Origin: Trichobilharzia szidati
Taxonomy: Eukaryota; Platyhelminthes; Trematoda; Strigeidida; Schistosomatidae
Assembly: GCA_944472155.2 (NCBI GenBank)
Contig: OX235271.1
Coordinates: 99,833,256-99,897,255, forward strand
Reading direction: 5' to 3'
Length of the DNA stretch: 64,000 bases
Shown here piece by piece: positions 1 through 13,300 of this stretch (the first letter of the stretch is position 1; each line of letters begins with the position of its first letter). Both the position numbers and the translations under genes were made by a program. The notes beneath the pieces are model-generated. The model saw only the letters and a list, made by a program, of their open reading frames with translations, did no database searches and was not told the origin of the DNA.

Positions 1-1017
1 AATTGGATATTTTGCTACCTAAGCTTTCATTGTCTTTACAGACAATATCTTTGGCGCTTAATTCAATTTGAAGCGGGTTTTTGAATTCTTCATGAGTGAA
101 GTGTCAGAGAATTTATAAAGACACACACCTCAGATCGAAGTAGGGAGTGAAGATTTTGTCTCTAAAGACCACGGAAGCTTCTGAATTAAATCACTTAGAT
201 CAAAAGAAGTAACCACATCAAAATTTCTAAATACAACTAACAAGTTGTATTTCTATGTAACCCTTTTAAAGATTTGAATTACTTTGCTTGTTTTAAAGAT
301 TTTTAGTTGAATAAAAAATAACTTTATGGAATAGAAGGAGTTTGAAATCTGAGAAGTTTGCCAACAAATCTAAATTAAAAACAGATTTTTTTATAGTTGC
401 ATATTTCTCGTACATATTAGAGCTAGTCACTTTAGTACTGATTTAAAAAGGAACCTACATTAATCTAGAACCAATTCTGTGTTGATGGTGAGATTACTTG
501 GGAAAGCGTTGGATGGACAGACTGTTATCGGTGGCACAGTGGTGAAGACGCTCGCCGACCATGCACATGGTCCGAGGTTCGATCCCATTCCAACGCACAC
601 CTGATATCAACGGTCAGCCTGCGAAATTTCTGCGCTGAAAATTCCATACTTGTACCAAAATTACTGTGTGAAATCAAGCTATAACCAAAATTAAAAAATT
701 AATGAAATTAAATTAGCGATGGAATGGATGAAGACTGAGGGTGAAATGAAAATTTAGTTTCGGACCAGCAGTAATTTGGAGGCAGCTTGTTAATTTCAAT
801 TGAAGGGTTATATATGATATCTTGAACGGAACTTATTACAGTTACTCAGTGGGTATATGTGAGGAAGGTGATAACAAGTTTTCGCTACTTTTTTTGAACA
901 AGTTTCACTGAGTAGAATAAACTTTCGATTTCATTATAAAAATACTCAAACGTTATTTAAAAGATTATGCTTTCTGTCTGTATTCTAACTATTTTTTTCT
1001 TCTTTTCTTTATTTTAG
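1..1017 (+). other. Partial intron upstream of exon 1
   Basis: Intron of the SLC4 gene continuing left of the window. It holds one SINE-B copy (524-712). The remaining AT-rich sequence shows no exon with usable splice sites and reading frame. Confidence 0.6.
524..712 (+). repeat. SINE-B copy
   Basis: The tRNA-like head has A box GTGGCACAGTGG and B box GGTTCGATCCC, followed by CTGATATCAACGG, then TTCCATACTTGTACC and a tail ATCAAGCTATAACC with an A/T-rich end. Compared with the other copies it lacks about 17 bases before the TTCCATAC block. Confidence 0.85.
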
Positions 1018-1332
1018 TTGTTGAAGAAGAACATAGTGGAAGTTCAGATCACAGAGATGGATTTAAACTTAGCTTTCATACTGGTTCTTATCCATCTCAA
1101 ATGTTTATTGAACTTCAAGAATTGGTACCAAGAGTTGAAGGTGGATTACAATTTGATGAATCCATCTTTAAAATGCCAGTAACAGCACATTTCCGTGTTC
1201 TTTGGCTAGAAACTGCAAGATGGGTAAATTTTGAAGAAAATTTCAATGAAGTTGAACAACGTTTCACTGAAGCGCATGTACCTCCAATGAAATTTTCTTG
1301 TATAAACAATTTTCGAGATAAATTATCACAAT
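1018..1332 (+). CDS. SLC4 exon 1 of window: N-terminal lobe of cytoplasmic domain
   Basis: Acceptor ATTTTAG follows a long pyrimidine tract; donor is GTAAGT. Two bases complete a codon from an unseen upstream exon, and one base is left over (phase 1-1). The peptide holds FIELQELV, an acidic stretch, then the family hallmark ETARWVNFEE and EAHVPPMKF, ending in FRDKLSQ. Compared with vertebrate relatives, where the EL.EL segment is followed closely by the W.ETARW motif, it seems to carry roughly 15-20 extra residues (around DESIFKMPVTAHFRV). An ATG at 1101 lies inside the exon and is not a credible start. Confidence 0.92.
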
Positions 1333-4300
1333 GTAAGTAATTTAATAAATTCTAATACTTATAATGTATTGTGAAGAACCATTATTATACACTAAATGGT
1401 ATATATCGTTAACATTAAATCTGTTGTTTATTAATAAATATATTTATGTCTTCAATGATGAGCATGTCTAACTTATATCTTTCCATAACATACTACTGTT
1501 CATTTAGTTGTAAAAGGACTCTTCCACTTACACTACAACCACGTTTTTGCGTCAGTGATTGTTGATTAAATGCATTTCCAGCTAGTTATAAGTATATTTT
1601 TGTATCACATGATATTTATTACTTATTTTAACATTTCTTAACTTCTATTGAAGTTTATTATTCAGGTATTAAATATGTTTAGATATTTATTTGGGTATTA
1701 TATTCTTGTCGATTGCCTGCAGCTGTCTAACATTAATTTCAGGTGGACTGCGACTGCAAGTCACCTAGCTTGTTTACCATATTGCAAAATTAACTCACAA
1801 AATTCATTTACCATCAACAAAAAAGACTAAACACATGACACTGCTTATTCGCTGGTGAGCCTGAATAGCTCATTGGTAATGTGCTTCACTGAGGCACTGG
1901 GTGGTGCGAGTTTGAACCTCTTTGGTGAAACCTTTTCGTCCCATGTGAGAGCTACATCCTGATAACGAATGCCAATAGGCACAAAACCTAGATCTAAGGC
2001 TTCTTATGGATTGTCTTCAATCATTTAACACATATTTGTGTGTGAATTATACATCTACTTAATTTCTAAGGTCCACAAAATATCTGATGTAAATCATTCA
2101 TTTTCTCTGGTTCACACAGTCTCAACCAAATAACTAATTCCAACAATTTCAATACATGTCTCCTAGAATACTCTATGGATGAATGTATAATCAGATTAAA
2201 ATAGGAATTAGAATTGTCACTAGGTGAAAACTTCTGGTATAACAGATTACAAATGGGTTGTTTTTAGTTGATAAGTTACAGGACATAAACTAATGCTTTA
2301 AGTTGCTTCGTGTCATTAAAGAGAAATAATTAACATAATGGTCTACGAGTTCGCCTTGTAACCAGAAAGTCCTGGGTTCCAACCCCAGTGGGTGCGTACT
2401 GATGAGGAGTTCCAAACTAGGACGAAACAGCTGTCCAGTATTCCCTGTTGGTTTTCCAATGGTTCCCTAACTGATGCCAGCTCATGATGAAATCCTGCAA
2501 CCAGTCAAACCATATTCATCCTAACGTATATTTTCACCTATTCCAAAGTTACTGAAAGGATTGACTTTCAATTTGAGCTATTTAGGATATGAAACACTTC
2601 ATGTTGACCATTTAAATTATAACTTGTAATCTTAAGAGACAGGTTATTTGTTTGAGTTATTTTATATTTCTCGTTGATTGATTGTGTTGGAACGAAATGC
2701 TCAGTAGGTGTTCATTTAGAGTTACTCATTAGAGATGCATGCACATTCAAATGATGGATCTTAAATGGGATGAAATGTACATCCTATATTCTGCTGTTAG
2801 TCACTACTAACCAAATAACATCAAGAGGCACGTGTGCATAAAATATGTAAGTGAAAGTGGAATGTGGGGTATAGTCATTACATGAAGTGTTTACTAGCAA
2901 ATAAAACGAATCAAAACATACTCTGTGTATACATGTGTTTGTTAATATTATTATATGAATTGTAAATCTTAGTATCCCTGTGCATAGCTAACATCATAAA
3001 GTCGACGGTAAAGAGATATTAACTGGTTATACGAAGAATAATCACTAGGCAGTATATAATCCTACACTTTTCTTATGTTTACTTTATGATTAAAAGTTAT
3101 TTGGTGGATGGTGACTAGCACTGGAATCCAGAATGCACATTTCGCCCTATTCGAGACTCGTCATCTGGATGTACCTGCATTCCCCAGTGAGTGATAATGT
3201 TCCCACCGAGGCTCGAATCCAGTGTCCATAATTTCAAACGCCAAATCGTTATCCACTAGACCACTTGGGCCACGAGAGCCACCTCTTGTGCAACGGCTCA
3301 TATTAATTATTGAATTCAATGCAGGTACATTCAGGCGACAAGTCCCAAGTAGGATGAAATGCACATCCTGGATTCCACTGCTAGTCACCATCCACCAACT
3401 AACATCTAATTACATGCCCAGACATCGTCAAAGCATCTGCAAAAGAAGCTGACATATCAACCTGAGACCGAGCACTTCGGTCCAATCAATCGACGGTAAA
3501 ATCTAAAATTGAATTAAATACTTTATGATTGTTGTTAGTTTTAGCCTTATCATAGCTATTTTTACATTTATTACAACAGATTTAAAATATCTGTCATAGT
3601 AAACTAAAAATTATTATACAATCTACCAAATGCAAAGATCTACTTGTCCGGAATAAATTACTTGTTGCTTAATTCTGATCTAATCTAATTTTAAGTTTAT
3701 AAACATAATTTTAAAATTCACCAAAAATGTTTCCACTCATTGATACTAATGCCTTTTTTCACTAGTTGCCAATTCACTTAGTCAATCCATATAAAATTTT
3801 CTGCATCAATACAAAAACAAGAAAAAAGCAACCTACTACAAGTCATTTGTAATAGGTATTCACGTGAAGAATGCATTATATATATAAATATATAGATATG
3901 TACGTATATCTAAAAACATAATACTGGAGTTAGTAATGACATACATTGAAGTTGTTGTTCTTATGTATGTGATGTGTTTCTTTTTCCGTTAATGAGCAAT
4001 TCTACACTCTTCTGAATCTCATGAGATAATAAAATGATAATTTGACTTGTGCAATTTGAAGATGACATTCATTTTTATATCTATTTTTTTTTCTTATATT
4101 ATCAAAAAATAAGTAATGTGATTCTACTTATGACGTAGTATTGTTATTATTACTACTACTAAGTGCTATTCACAAGAGGGAATTTCTTTTAGAGTTTAAA
4201 ACAATCAGTGAACAGTGTGCTAGAGTGATTAATGAAGTCAAGTATAATATTCAAACTGACAATAATGAAGTGTTTTTATGCTTTCTGGAAAATTTCATTC

Positions 4301-7300
4301 CAATTGACTTGCGTATGAAATGTGTAATACTGATGAAAAGATACCGTACTCTCTTATGGAATGGAGTTTAAAATAAAAGAAATATTTGCATATGATGTCA
4401 GCATTAATGAACTTTTATATCAACCTCTGAAATTATCTATTCTTCTTTAAAAATGAAAAATTAAGGGTCATATGATAGAGTTTATGAAGAATTTAGAAGT
4501 TGTTAGGGGCTAAAAGATGATAGAGGAAAAGTTAAATGGTATTTGAATGTTAGTTTGCAGGGATTTGATGGTTTCAGGGTTTCATCATGAGTTGATATTG
4601 GGTCCCAATGGCTTCCCTTGTAACTGGGAGGTCCTGGGCTCGAGCCCCAGTGCGTACTGTTGAAGAGTTCCAAACTAGGACGAAGTAGCTGTCCAGTACT
4701 CCCTATTGGTTTTCCAATGATTCTCTAACCGATGTCAGTTAATGACGAAATCCTAAAAGGTATTTATTAACACTATAAATAAGTTAACTGTGTCTTTGTA
4801 ATTAACTCAACTTAGAAAAATATGGATAAAACTCTCCCACTAATATGTTGACATTTTTATTATGTTGTTTTCTAATTTTAAGGATTTGACATATTCTGTG
4901 ATCTTAGGCATTCACATGCTTCGGAGTTTATTTCGACTAAGACAAGATTTATTTCAGTGATTATCTGTTTCAACAATATTTTATGGTTCAGTCTGTGAAA
5001 GTGATGTTGCGTAATAATGCATTTTGCAGTAGACAGATTTCTCATGTATTAAAACTGAGCTGTGACAGTAATCAGTAAACATACCACGGATACAACCATT
5101 ATTATTATTTTTATTCCCTTGGGTTTCGAGTGGAACATATGCAACATCACCATTTTGTCCTATTCTCTGCAATCTTCTTCAGCTGTCTCCGTGATTGGCC
5201 ATAGGCTCTCATCTCTTACTAATGATCTCCTTCATATCAACCTCGGACGCCCAATTCGTTGTTTTCCACTCGGGCTCCACTTGACGGCCTGGAGCAAGAC
5301 GTCAGGTGATGGTCTTCTCAACGTGTGCCATATCCATCTCCACTTTCTTCTACATATTTGCTAAGCAATCAGTTCTTGTTTGGTTTCCTACCAGAGTTTC
5401 TTATTGCTAATTATTTCTGACCATCTGATCTTCAGTATGGAGCTGGAGAAGGCAGTTGTTGACAGATATCTGTTGTACCCTGTTGGAAATGCTTTCGGTA
5501 AAGCGAGAGCCAAGTTCCGGACGCATACAGAAGAACTGACATGAAATAGATGTTGAAAATCTGAATTTTTTTGTTTATGCTGAGTGCAGAAGATTTCCAA
5601 ATTGATTTCAGAGTGATGATGACCTGTCTTGTCTTTTCAATTGTCGTTTTGGCGTCTTCATCCGTTCCAACTGCTTGTATTTGAAATGATACTTCCTCTT
5701 TCAAATTACTTTCGTTGATATTGGTTAGTGCTTGTTATTGTTGGTTGGTTATCTTCACCACCTCTATCTGCTCTATGTTCATTTGAAGTCATGTCTTTAC
5801 CGCTTCTTCTGCCAACCTGCTGGTTTTTTTAAATCCTATTGTGTGCATCCGTGATCATTAATTTAATTAATAACCTGCTGGTTTTTCCTGTAAGTCTCCA
5901 AATTCTTAAAAATCGCCCACGAATTCCAGATCTTCTAAAGTTTTCTTATCGGTTCAACATTTTCCTGTCTTCTCGCCTCCCACTATTGCTACTAAATGCC
6001 ACATAATGTTCAGATTAAGACTGAATTTAAGTTAGTTTGTCGAGAAATAGGAATATTCATCTGAATTTTGTTTGGTAGTAAGAGTACATACTGGATACAT
6101 TGCTTTACAAAGATATATGTATTACTAAACATTTAAACACCTTTTAAACAACTTCACTTTCGTCTACATATTTTCAGTAATCCCTGTCGCGACAAAAAGT
6201 CCTATATATTATATACACACTTACCTATTTGTTCATCGATGCTGTTTTGAAACTATTTATAATTTATTTACTTACAGTCATGCAGGGTGTTTTTCTGCCA
6301 ACAACGTAATTACTGTAAAAATGTTCGGTTTAAGATATCCTTTGATCTTTCATAAAGCATAAGGATCCACTCAATGACAGAATGCTGAAATAATAAGCGG
6401 TGTCTTTTGCAGTGAATGAATTATAAACACATATATATATTTAGTGTGTTTGTTTAATGTTTATTTTCAACAGAACAATTCGAAGGGAATTAAGCTTCAC
6501 TTAGAATGACGTTATTATAGCATAAATTTCTGTAGAAGAACAAAGTTTCTTGGGCAAAGTGTATAAATGAAAGTTTCACCAGTTCAGATTTCTAGATAAA
6601 TCTATTAATTAAAGTAAAATCATAAGAATTTCAGCTCATCATTCTCTTAGACAGTATATGGATTTGTCTATTAGAAAGGCATGTAAATCAAGCAAAATAC
6701 CACAATAGAAGGAATTTATTTCATATCGCATACATTGATACAATATTATTTATTTATTGATGACATTTCCACCACAATTTATTGCTCATAATCATATCAA
6801 GGTGCTCATATACCCTGCAGATTTTGTTTATACTATTTCCAATAGTTGGTTTGTAAGGATTACTTTTGTTTTGACGAGTTGATCACGGATTGATATTATT
6901 TAGAGAAGCATTGAAAACCAGGGAGTATTGAGCAGCCGTTTCATCCTAGTTTGGGAATCATCGGCAGTACGCGCCCACCAACAGGGTTCGAATCCAGGAC
7001 CTTCCGGTTACAAGGCAAGCTCCTATGCCATTCAGCCACTGGGACCCGATTCAACGGCCCATGAATTCTAAGTTCTACCGATTCGTGACTTAGCGCGACT
7101 GCCGATGATTACCAAACTAGGATGAAACAGCTGTCTACTACTCCATGATAATCAATGGTTCTCTAACTTATATTATTTCATTATTTGTTATTCTTTTTCT
7201 AAATCTCCTATTTGGCATTGCATTTTTCCTACTGCAAATGTGTTTGGCATAGATTTGATAAGCAAAAATTCATCGGTGATCATCCTTCATTCGACTATAT

Positions 7301-10300
7301 CACTTTTTAGAATTGTAAGTCTCTCCTTCTCTATTGTACGGTGGAATATTCGAAAGATAGGAAATAATGGAATGATGCAAACAAAATCTGAATGTTATGT
7401 AAACACCTTGATATGATTATGAGCAATAAATTATGGTCAAAACATCATTAGGAAATGAATTATTCTGTATCACTTTGTGATACGTTGAAAATTATTCTGT
7501 CATGGAGTTATCTACTAACAAGAGAGTTCCAAAATTCTTTTCCTATATTAATAAAGTAACTAACATTTAAATAAACTTTGTTTTTCCTAATAATGATTTT
7601 AAGATAAAAGCATATTCATTATACCAGGAACTAGAAGTTGTTGAATCAGATTTTCTTTTATGCGTTATAATTTAAACTGGCAATTATTTAAACATTTAAT
7701 ACGAATTTGAAAAATTTACTGATTTGTAATTGGTGTTATTAACCACTTACCTTAATTTTAGACTTAAATCCCTTTACTTTTTCAGTAATGAACTCATTTA
7801 TTTAGTAAGATAGTCAATGTACGTCTGGCTTACATTAGTAAGAAAACTATTCTTGATGCTGTTTAGTTTAGGTTTAGTTTATGTGATACAGTTGTGCCTT
7901 TTACATTTTTTTATTCCTTGCATTCCAAGTGTAACATTGGGGTTCAAGCCTTAAAGTTTCAGTAGCGGTGATGTTATTCTTTTTCATGAGGTGGGGCTGC
8001 TAACCTCATGCCCACTCCTCCCTTTGGTTTTCCTGGCTTAGGACTGGATAGTAAAGTAGGAGGGGTTTAAAAGTGGGTCGACGGGGAATCGAGCCCGGAC
8101 CACTTACGTGCCTGGTGACCTACTACAGTTACATTCACTGATGATGTCTTGAGCTATGTTTACTGCTTATGATTACAATGACATTCTTGTATGATTTTTT
8201 AAACCTTGTTTACCAAGAGTCCCATTTCTGTTACCTTTTCCGTTTGTTTATTTTTTGTCATTTTCGTATATGTCTTGTATAAGTAGGATTTAGGTCAGTT
8301 TCGTTGAGTATGTTGAGCTTCGACTTAATAGGAAATTAACCATAATAAAAGTGATAGGGATTAGTAGACTTTTGTTACATAACAGAAGCATAAAAGAAAT
8401 TAGTAGGTGATAATTCTCTTGAAATAGCAAGAGGAAGTAAATGTGGAGAAGAAGTCGAATAGTAATGTCATTCAAAGGAGGAGCATTGAAAGCTTTAAAA
8501 CGAAATCTAATGAAGCTCTTATTAAAAGCAGTAATCAGAACCAGGTAACAAGCTTAGATTAAGACATTGCCAGCCTAAGAATTCTGTTAAGCCGGCCCGA
8601 CTGAATAATTCAGGACATTATATATGTATTTTTTAAAATGACTGAAAGAATGAAGTAGATATAGCTCAAACCAGCTAACTGATCTCTGTCCATCAGGTCA
8701 ACAGCACCTACGATGTATAATCATGGTGAATCACCACTTCTAACAAAAGCACAGAAACTACATCATCGAACAATGCTTTCTTCTAATCTTTCCATGTAAA
8801 ACAATCAGTTTGACTTTGTTGTCCTCTAAAGCTATTGGCATAGCGTCCTATAAAAATGTTTTCGCTATTATTTTACAATTGTAAGTTATAGGCTGAATCA
8901 TATTGTTGATTACTACATATTTTATATCTGGAAGTTATTTTTACGTTTCTTACATGTGAATTTTAATTTTCTATTACGAGTAAAACCCTCACTTTTCAAA
9001 TAAACGAAGTGACACTCACCAATCTTGCATAGTTAATTGATTTGTTTGCCTATACAACTATCTGAAGTTAAGGAAAAAAGCGTTATCTTTAAATTCCTTT
9101 AATAAGTTCTCTAATATGAAAAGAATTTTTAGCTCTAAATTTGGTTCGAATTAGTGAAGAAGCGATAACCTAATAATATGGTGCTTTCTACCGAAAGGAA
9201 ATTCCGCTTTGCATCTGAGAGCATTTATAAATATGTTAATATTTGAGAGTATTTTTTGAACTTCCAAATTGAAACTTTCATTCTCTGATGACATGATGGC
9301 TCGTATACTGACAATACAAGGATGACTTGAGATCAGTAATTTCGGTAGATAACAATTGATCGCCATAGCACAAAAGATTGTTATCGTGGCTGAATAATCT
9401 AGTGGATGACGCTGTATCACTTAAGACGATGGTTGCTGAATCGAAGTCTTAGAGGGAACACTATCAGTCACTAAGGGTACAAGGACATCCAGATGATGAA
9501 TCCAGGATGAGAAGAAAAGAGCATCTTGAATTACAGTACTGCTTGCCGTCGACTGAATAATGTTTATTATTATGATTATCAAAGAAAATAATATGAACAC
9601 TTGACTAAGTCCCTTTTACAGATGTCTATTCAACTACTTATTTGATTATTAATTGTCTGCCTTCGGGTAACACTGAGTCTCTGAAGGTTTTCTCACAGAT
9701 TTATCCATCTTTCAAGTGTTGGTTTGTAGGGATTTGATTGGTTACAGGATTTTCATCATGAGCTGACATTAGTTTGAGAACCATTGGAAAACCTGGGAGT
9801 ACTGGACAGCTGTTTCGTCCTAGCTTGGGACTCTTTAACAGTACACACCCACTGGGATTCGAACCCAGGACCTTCTAGTTACAAGGTGAACCCGTATACC
9901 ATTAAGCCACTGGGACCTGATCCAATGACCCATGAATTCTAACTTCTGCCAATTCACCACATAGCGCGACCCCTAGCCAATGTCTTCGGCGAGTATTCGT
10001 CCTCACACCCGACGTGCTGCACCCTACTGGTCACGACTTCTCACTAGAACCCCAGGTAACTACCCACCTAAATAGGGCAAGTCGCTAGTGAGCATCTCAT
10101 TGATATTCAAGTGTTGGTTTGTATGGATTTGATTGGTTACAGGATTTTCATCATGAGGTGACATTAGTTAGAGAACCATCCATCTTTCATCAGAAAAGAC
10201 GGATACTTCCTCCATGGACAACTCCAAAAGCTTACTTCACACAAAAGTTTGCTCCGAAGATGACACTAATAAGGGAAATGGAATCTTTACAGTTTAAACT

Positions 10301-13300
10301 GCCTAGCTCAGAGAACACAATAACAGCAAATACATCCACTTGAGTTACAACTCTTCCCCATCATTTCATCATTACTATTTTCTTTATTTGATTATAGCTT
10401 GATTCCACAGCGTATTTTTGGTACAAGTATGGAATTTTCAGCATGTGATATCGGTAGCCCAAATTTTTAGGCCGACCATTGATATCAGGTGTGCGTCGGC
10501 AGGGGATCGGACCCCGGACCATGTGCATGGTCGGCGAGCGTTCTAACCGCTGTGTCACCGGTGCATATGTATATATATATTTACACATGGATGTTATCCA
10601 CTTGTGCGGAAATTGGGATTTGACAATTAATTTAATGGTTAAATATTATTCAGTGAAACATTACTGTGTGTTCAGTAAATTACATTAGGAATGATTGAGT
10701 AGTTAATAGCATCATACTGTTATCATATGGCTAAAAGAGTCACCAATATGAAATTCTAAACTACTGAAATGTACAAGTTTGTCTGTTACTATGAGTTTGA
10801 ATTCGACAATGTGATGGAGCCGGTGCATTTAATTTCGAAATGAGAAATATCCTTATAACGGATATAAAGTGAGATGCAGCAAACTTATTACACGAATTTA
10901 TATTCACCATATCATTAATTTTGTCTTGCTACATTTCTCTCACTCTATACAAGTTTTTTTCTTTTGAATATTCCCTATTTTTCCTAAACTTTTCTTCTGA
11001 TGTTTAGCATGCATTTTTGTTACTTTCTTGACAGTCGTCTCTAATTAGTAGAACAGTTCACGCTAAACCTGAATTAATAATTTTTACTTTTACACTTCGT
11101 TTGATAATGCATAGAAGTTTACAGTTAGACTGTTACAATTCACTAGGACTGCCTGAAACATGCAATAACAAACGTATAAAGATAGTGATCAATTTAAGTT
11201 AACGCTTTCAACTTCCAAAGCAGATGTACTAAAAAAGAATTGTAAATCTTTGTGTATTAATGAAAGAAGATTAATACTACTCTCAAGTTAAGTGAACATG
11301 GGTAATGGTGAACAAGTAGGCTGGAAATTTATAGAAATGTAGTTGTTTTCAATTTAAAGTCCTTCATTTAAAGAATAATGTGTAATAAGCTATTTTCTAA
11401 TTAAGGTGTTATAAGAAAAATGTCAAGTTACTGTCTGAAATTATCCCAGTCTGGGAGACTGGTTTATTCCATAAGGTTAGTGAATGGGCGTAAATACAAC
11501 CTGGTACTTGGTTAGGAACAAGTCGTCGTTGACTATTCTACCGGTTCTCTACCAAGCATGTTGTTGATCTTGAGTTCATTTTGTTTCAATCACTAAAGTT
11601 CTGCCATGCTGCTATAATGTACGCACTTGTCTCTCAGTAGCCATTACACTATCTTCTCATTTCAATTATAATCTTTTCTGCTAAGAAGAGCAAAGGTTCT
11701 GAATAACGTTTTCATGCCAGATAATCTTCACAAGATAAATGAATTATTTCTAAGATTATTTGCCTACTCTGTGATCCTTTAGCTTATCTTGCATTCATGA
11801 TGAGTTGAATTGAATTGTTTACATAACCTGGTTATTGGTCTCAGAAACAGTGTGCATGTTTAACCTACTTTATTAGATTTTCGTTTGTTACTCATGTCCA
11901 GGGTAAACATAATGCATTAAAAGTATTTTCAGTAAATCAGAAAGGAAGCTTTAATTGCATGAGTGATTAGTGTTTGCAATTACGGAAAAATTTAAACCCA
12001 TTGGGTTACTAACATGGATATCAGAAGTCAGAAATAACTAGGCGAGATGAGAAAACATTGATCAATGGAGCAAGATTCAGTCTATAAGAAATTTTTTGTT
12101 TATACTTGTTAATAGGACAGTAGTCATTAAAAGTGATTAAAATATAATGAATAAAAATCATATAAATGTGTAGATTATTCGATGCGTATAATAATAATAA
12201 TTTCGAAAAACGGGTTTACGCATACCACAGAATTCTCAGTGAGTTTTATTGTAAAGTATATACTTCAGCTTTCTTGGTGTATTCTTCTCTGTCCATGACT
12301 ACTGTTGTTCTTCCTTTGTCGGCTGGTAGAATGATGATGTCTTTCCAATTTTTCAGCTTTTTGAGGGCCTTTAGTTCTTCAGAGTTCAGTTGTGTGTGTT
12401 GTTTTTTCTGTTTGACCATTGGTACAATTGTTTGGTGTCTCTCTTCCTGTGTTTCCTCGTTCAAGTTTGATGATTTGAGTAATGATTCAAGGGCAGCGAA
12501 GAAATCAGTTTTCGACGCATCTCCGGTGTTGTAGTTCAATCCTTTTTGTAGTAGTTGTTGTTCCGTTTTCGATAGTGGTTGTTTTGATAGGTTGACCACG
12601 CAGTCGATAGGTGTATAGTCTGGTTGTTGTTTTCTAATCTTGGCTAGCTTGGTTTTGAGGACTCTTCGTCTTTGTTCTCTGTGTTTTCTAATTGACAATG
12701 TAATTGCGGTGATCAGCGTTGACAGGTATTCCTGGTTGAGGGCTTTCTCTAGTTTTTCTTTTTGGAGATTTATTATTTGTTGATCCGATAATGTGCGTCT
12801 GTAATCGTTAATTTGATGATTCGTCTTCCACTTTGTTCGGCCAATTTCCATCTCATTGGGCAGTTGACTGGTGGTTTGCATCCGACACTGATCGGTAGGA
12901 TTTGATGACGAAGGCACTCATGGAGAAAGAATAATTGTTCTCTGGTGGATCCTTGCCTTTTGGCGAAGTCTTCCCACTTTCGAACAGAGAGAAGCGTGTT
13001 CCGCTCGTAAGATTTAGATATGATGGAGAAGATTTGTAGCTCAGGTGGATGATTTTGATGTGGTTGTGTTCTGTGAGCTGGATAGTTAATTTGCGAAGCT
13101 TTCATCACCCTACTAGATGACATCTTCAGCGCATACTTCAAAGAACACAACCACATCAAAAAAGTGTATACTCCTTGTGAAGAATTCTTAAATAAAATAA
13201 TAAGTGGTAATATATCAGTTGAAACAATACTATTATATCCAAATCATTCTGTGGTACTCAGTCATGTTTTTCTCTTCTCTCATATGAAGTAAAGCTAAGG

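Noticed and set aside
1101..1340. A stand-alone 79-codon gene
   Set aside because: It is the 3' part of an internal SLC4 exon read through the donor site.
12166..12534. A 122-codon + strand frame
   Set aside because: It is the antisense shadow of the PLE open reading frame.
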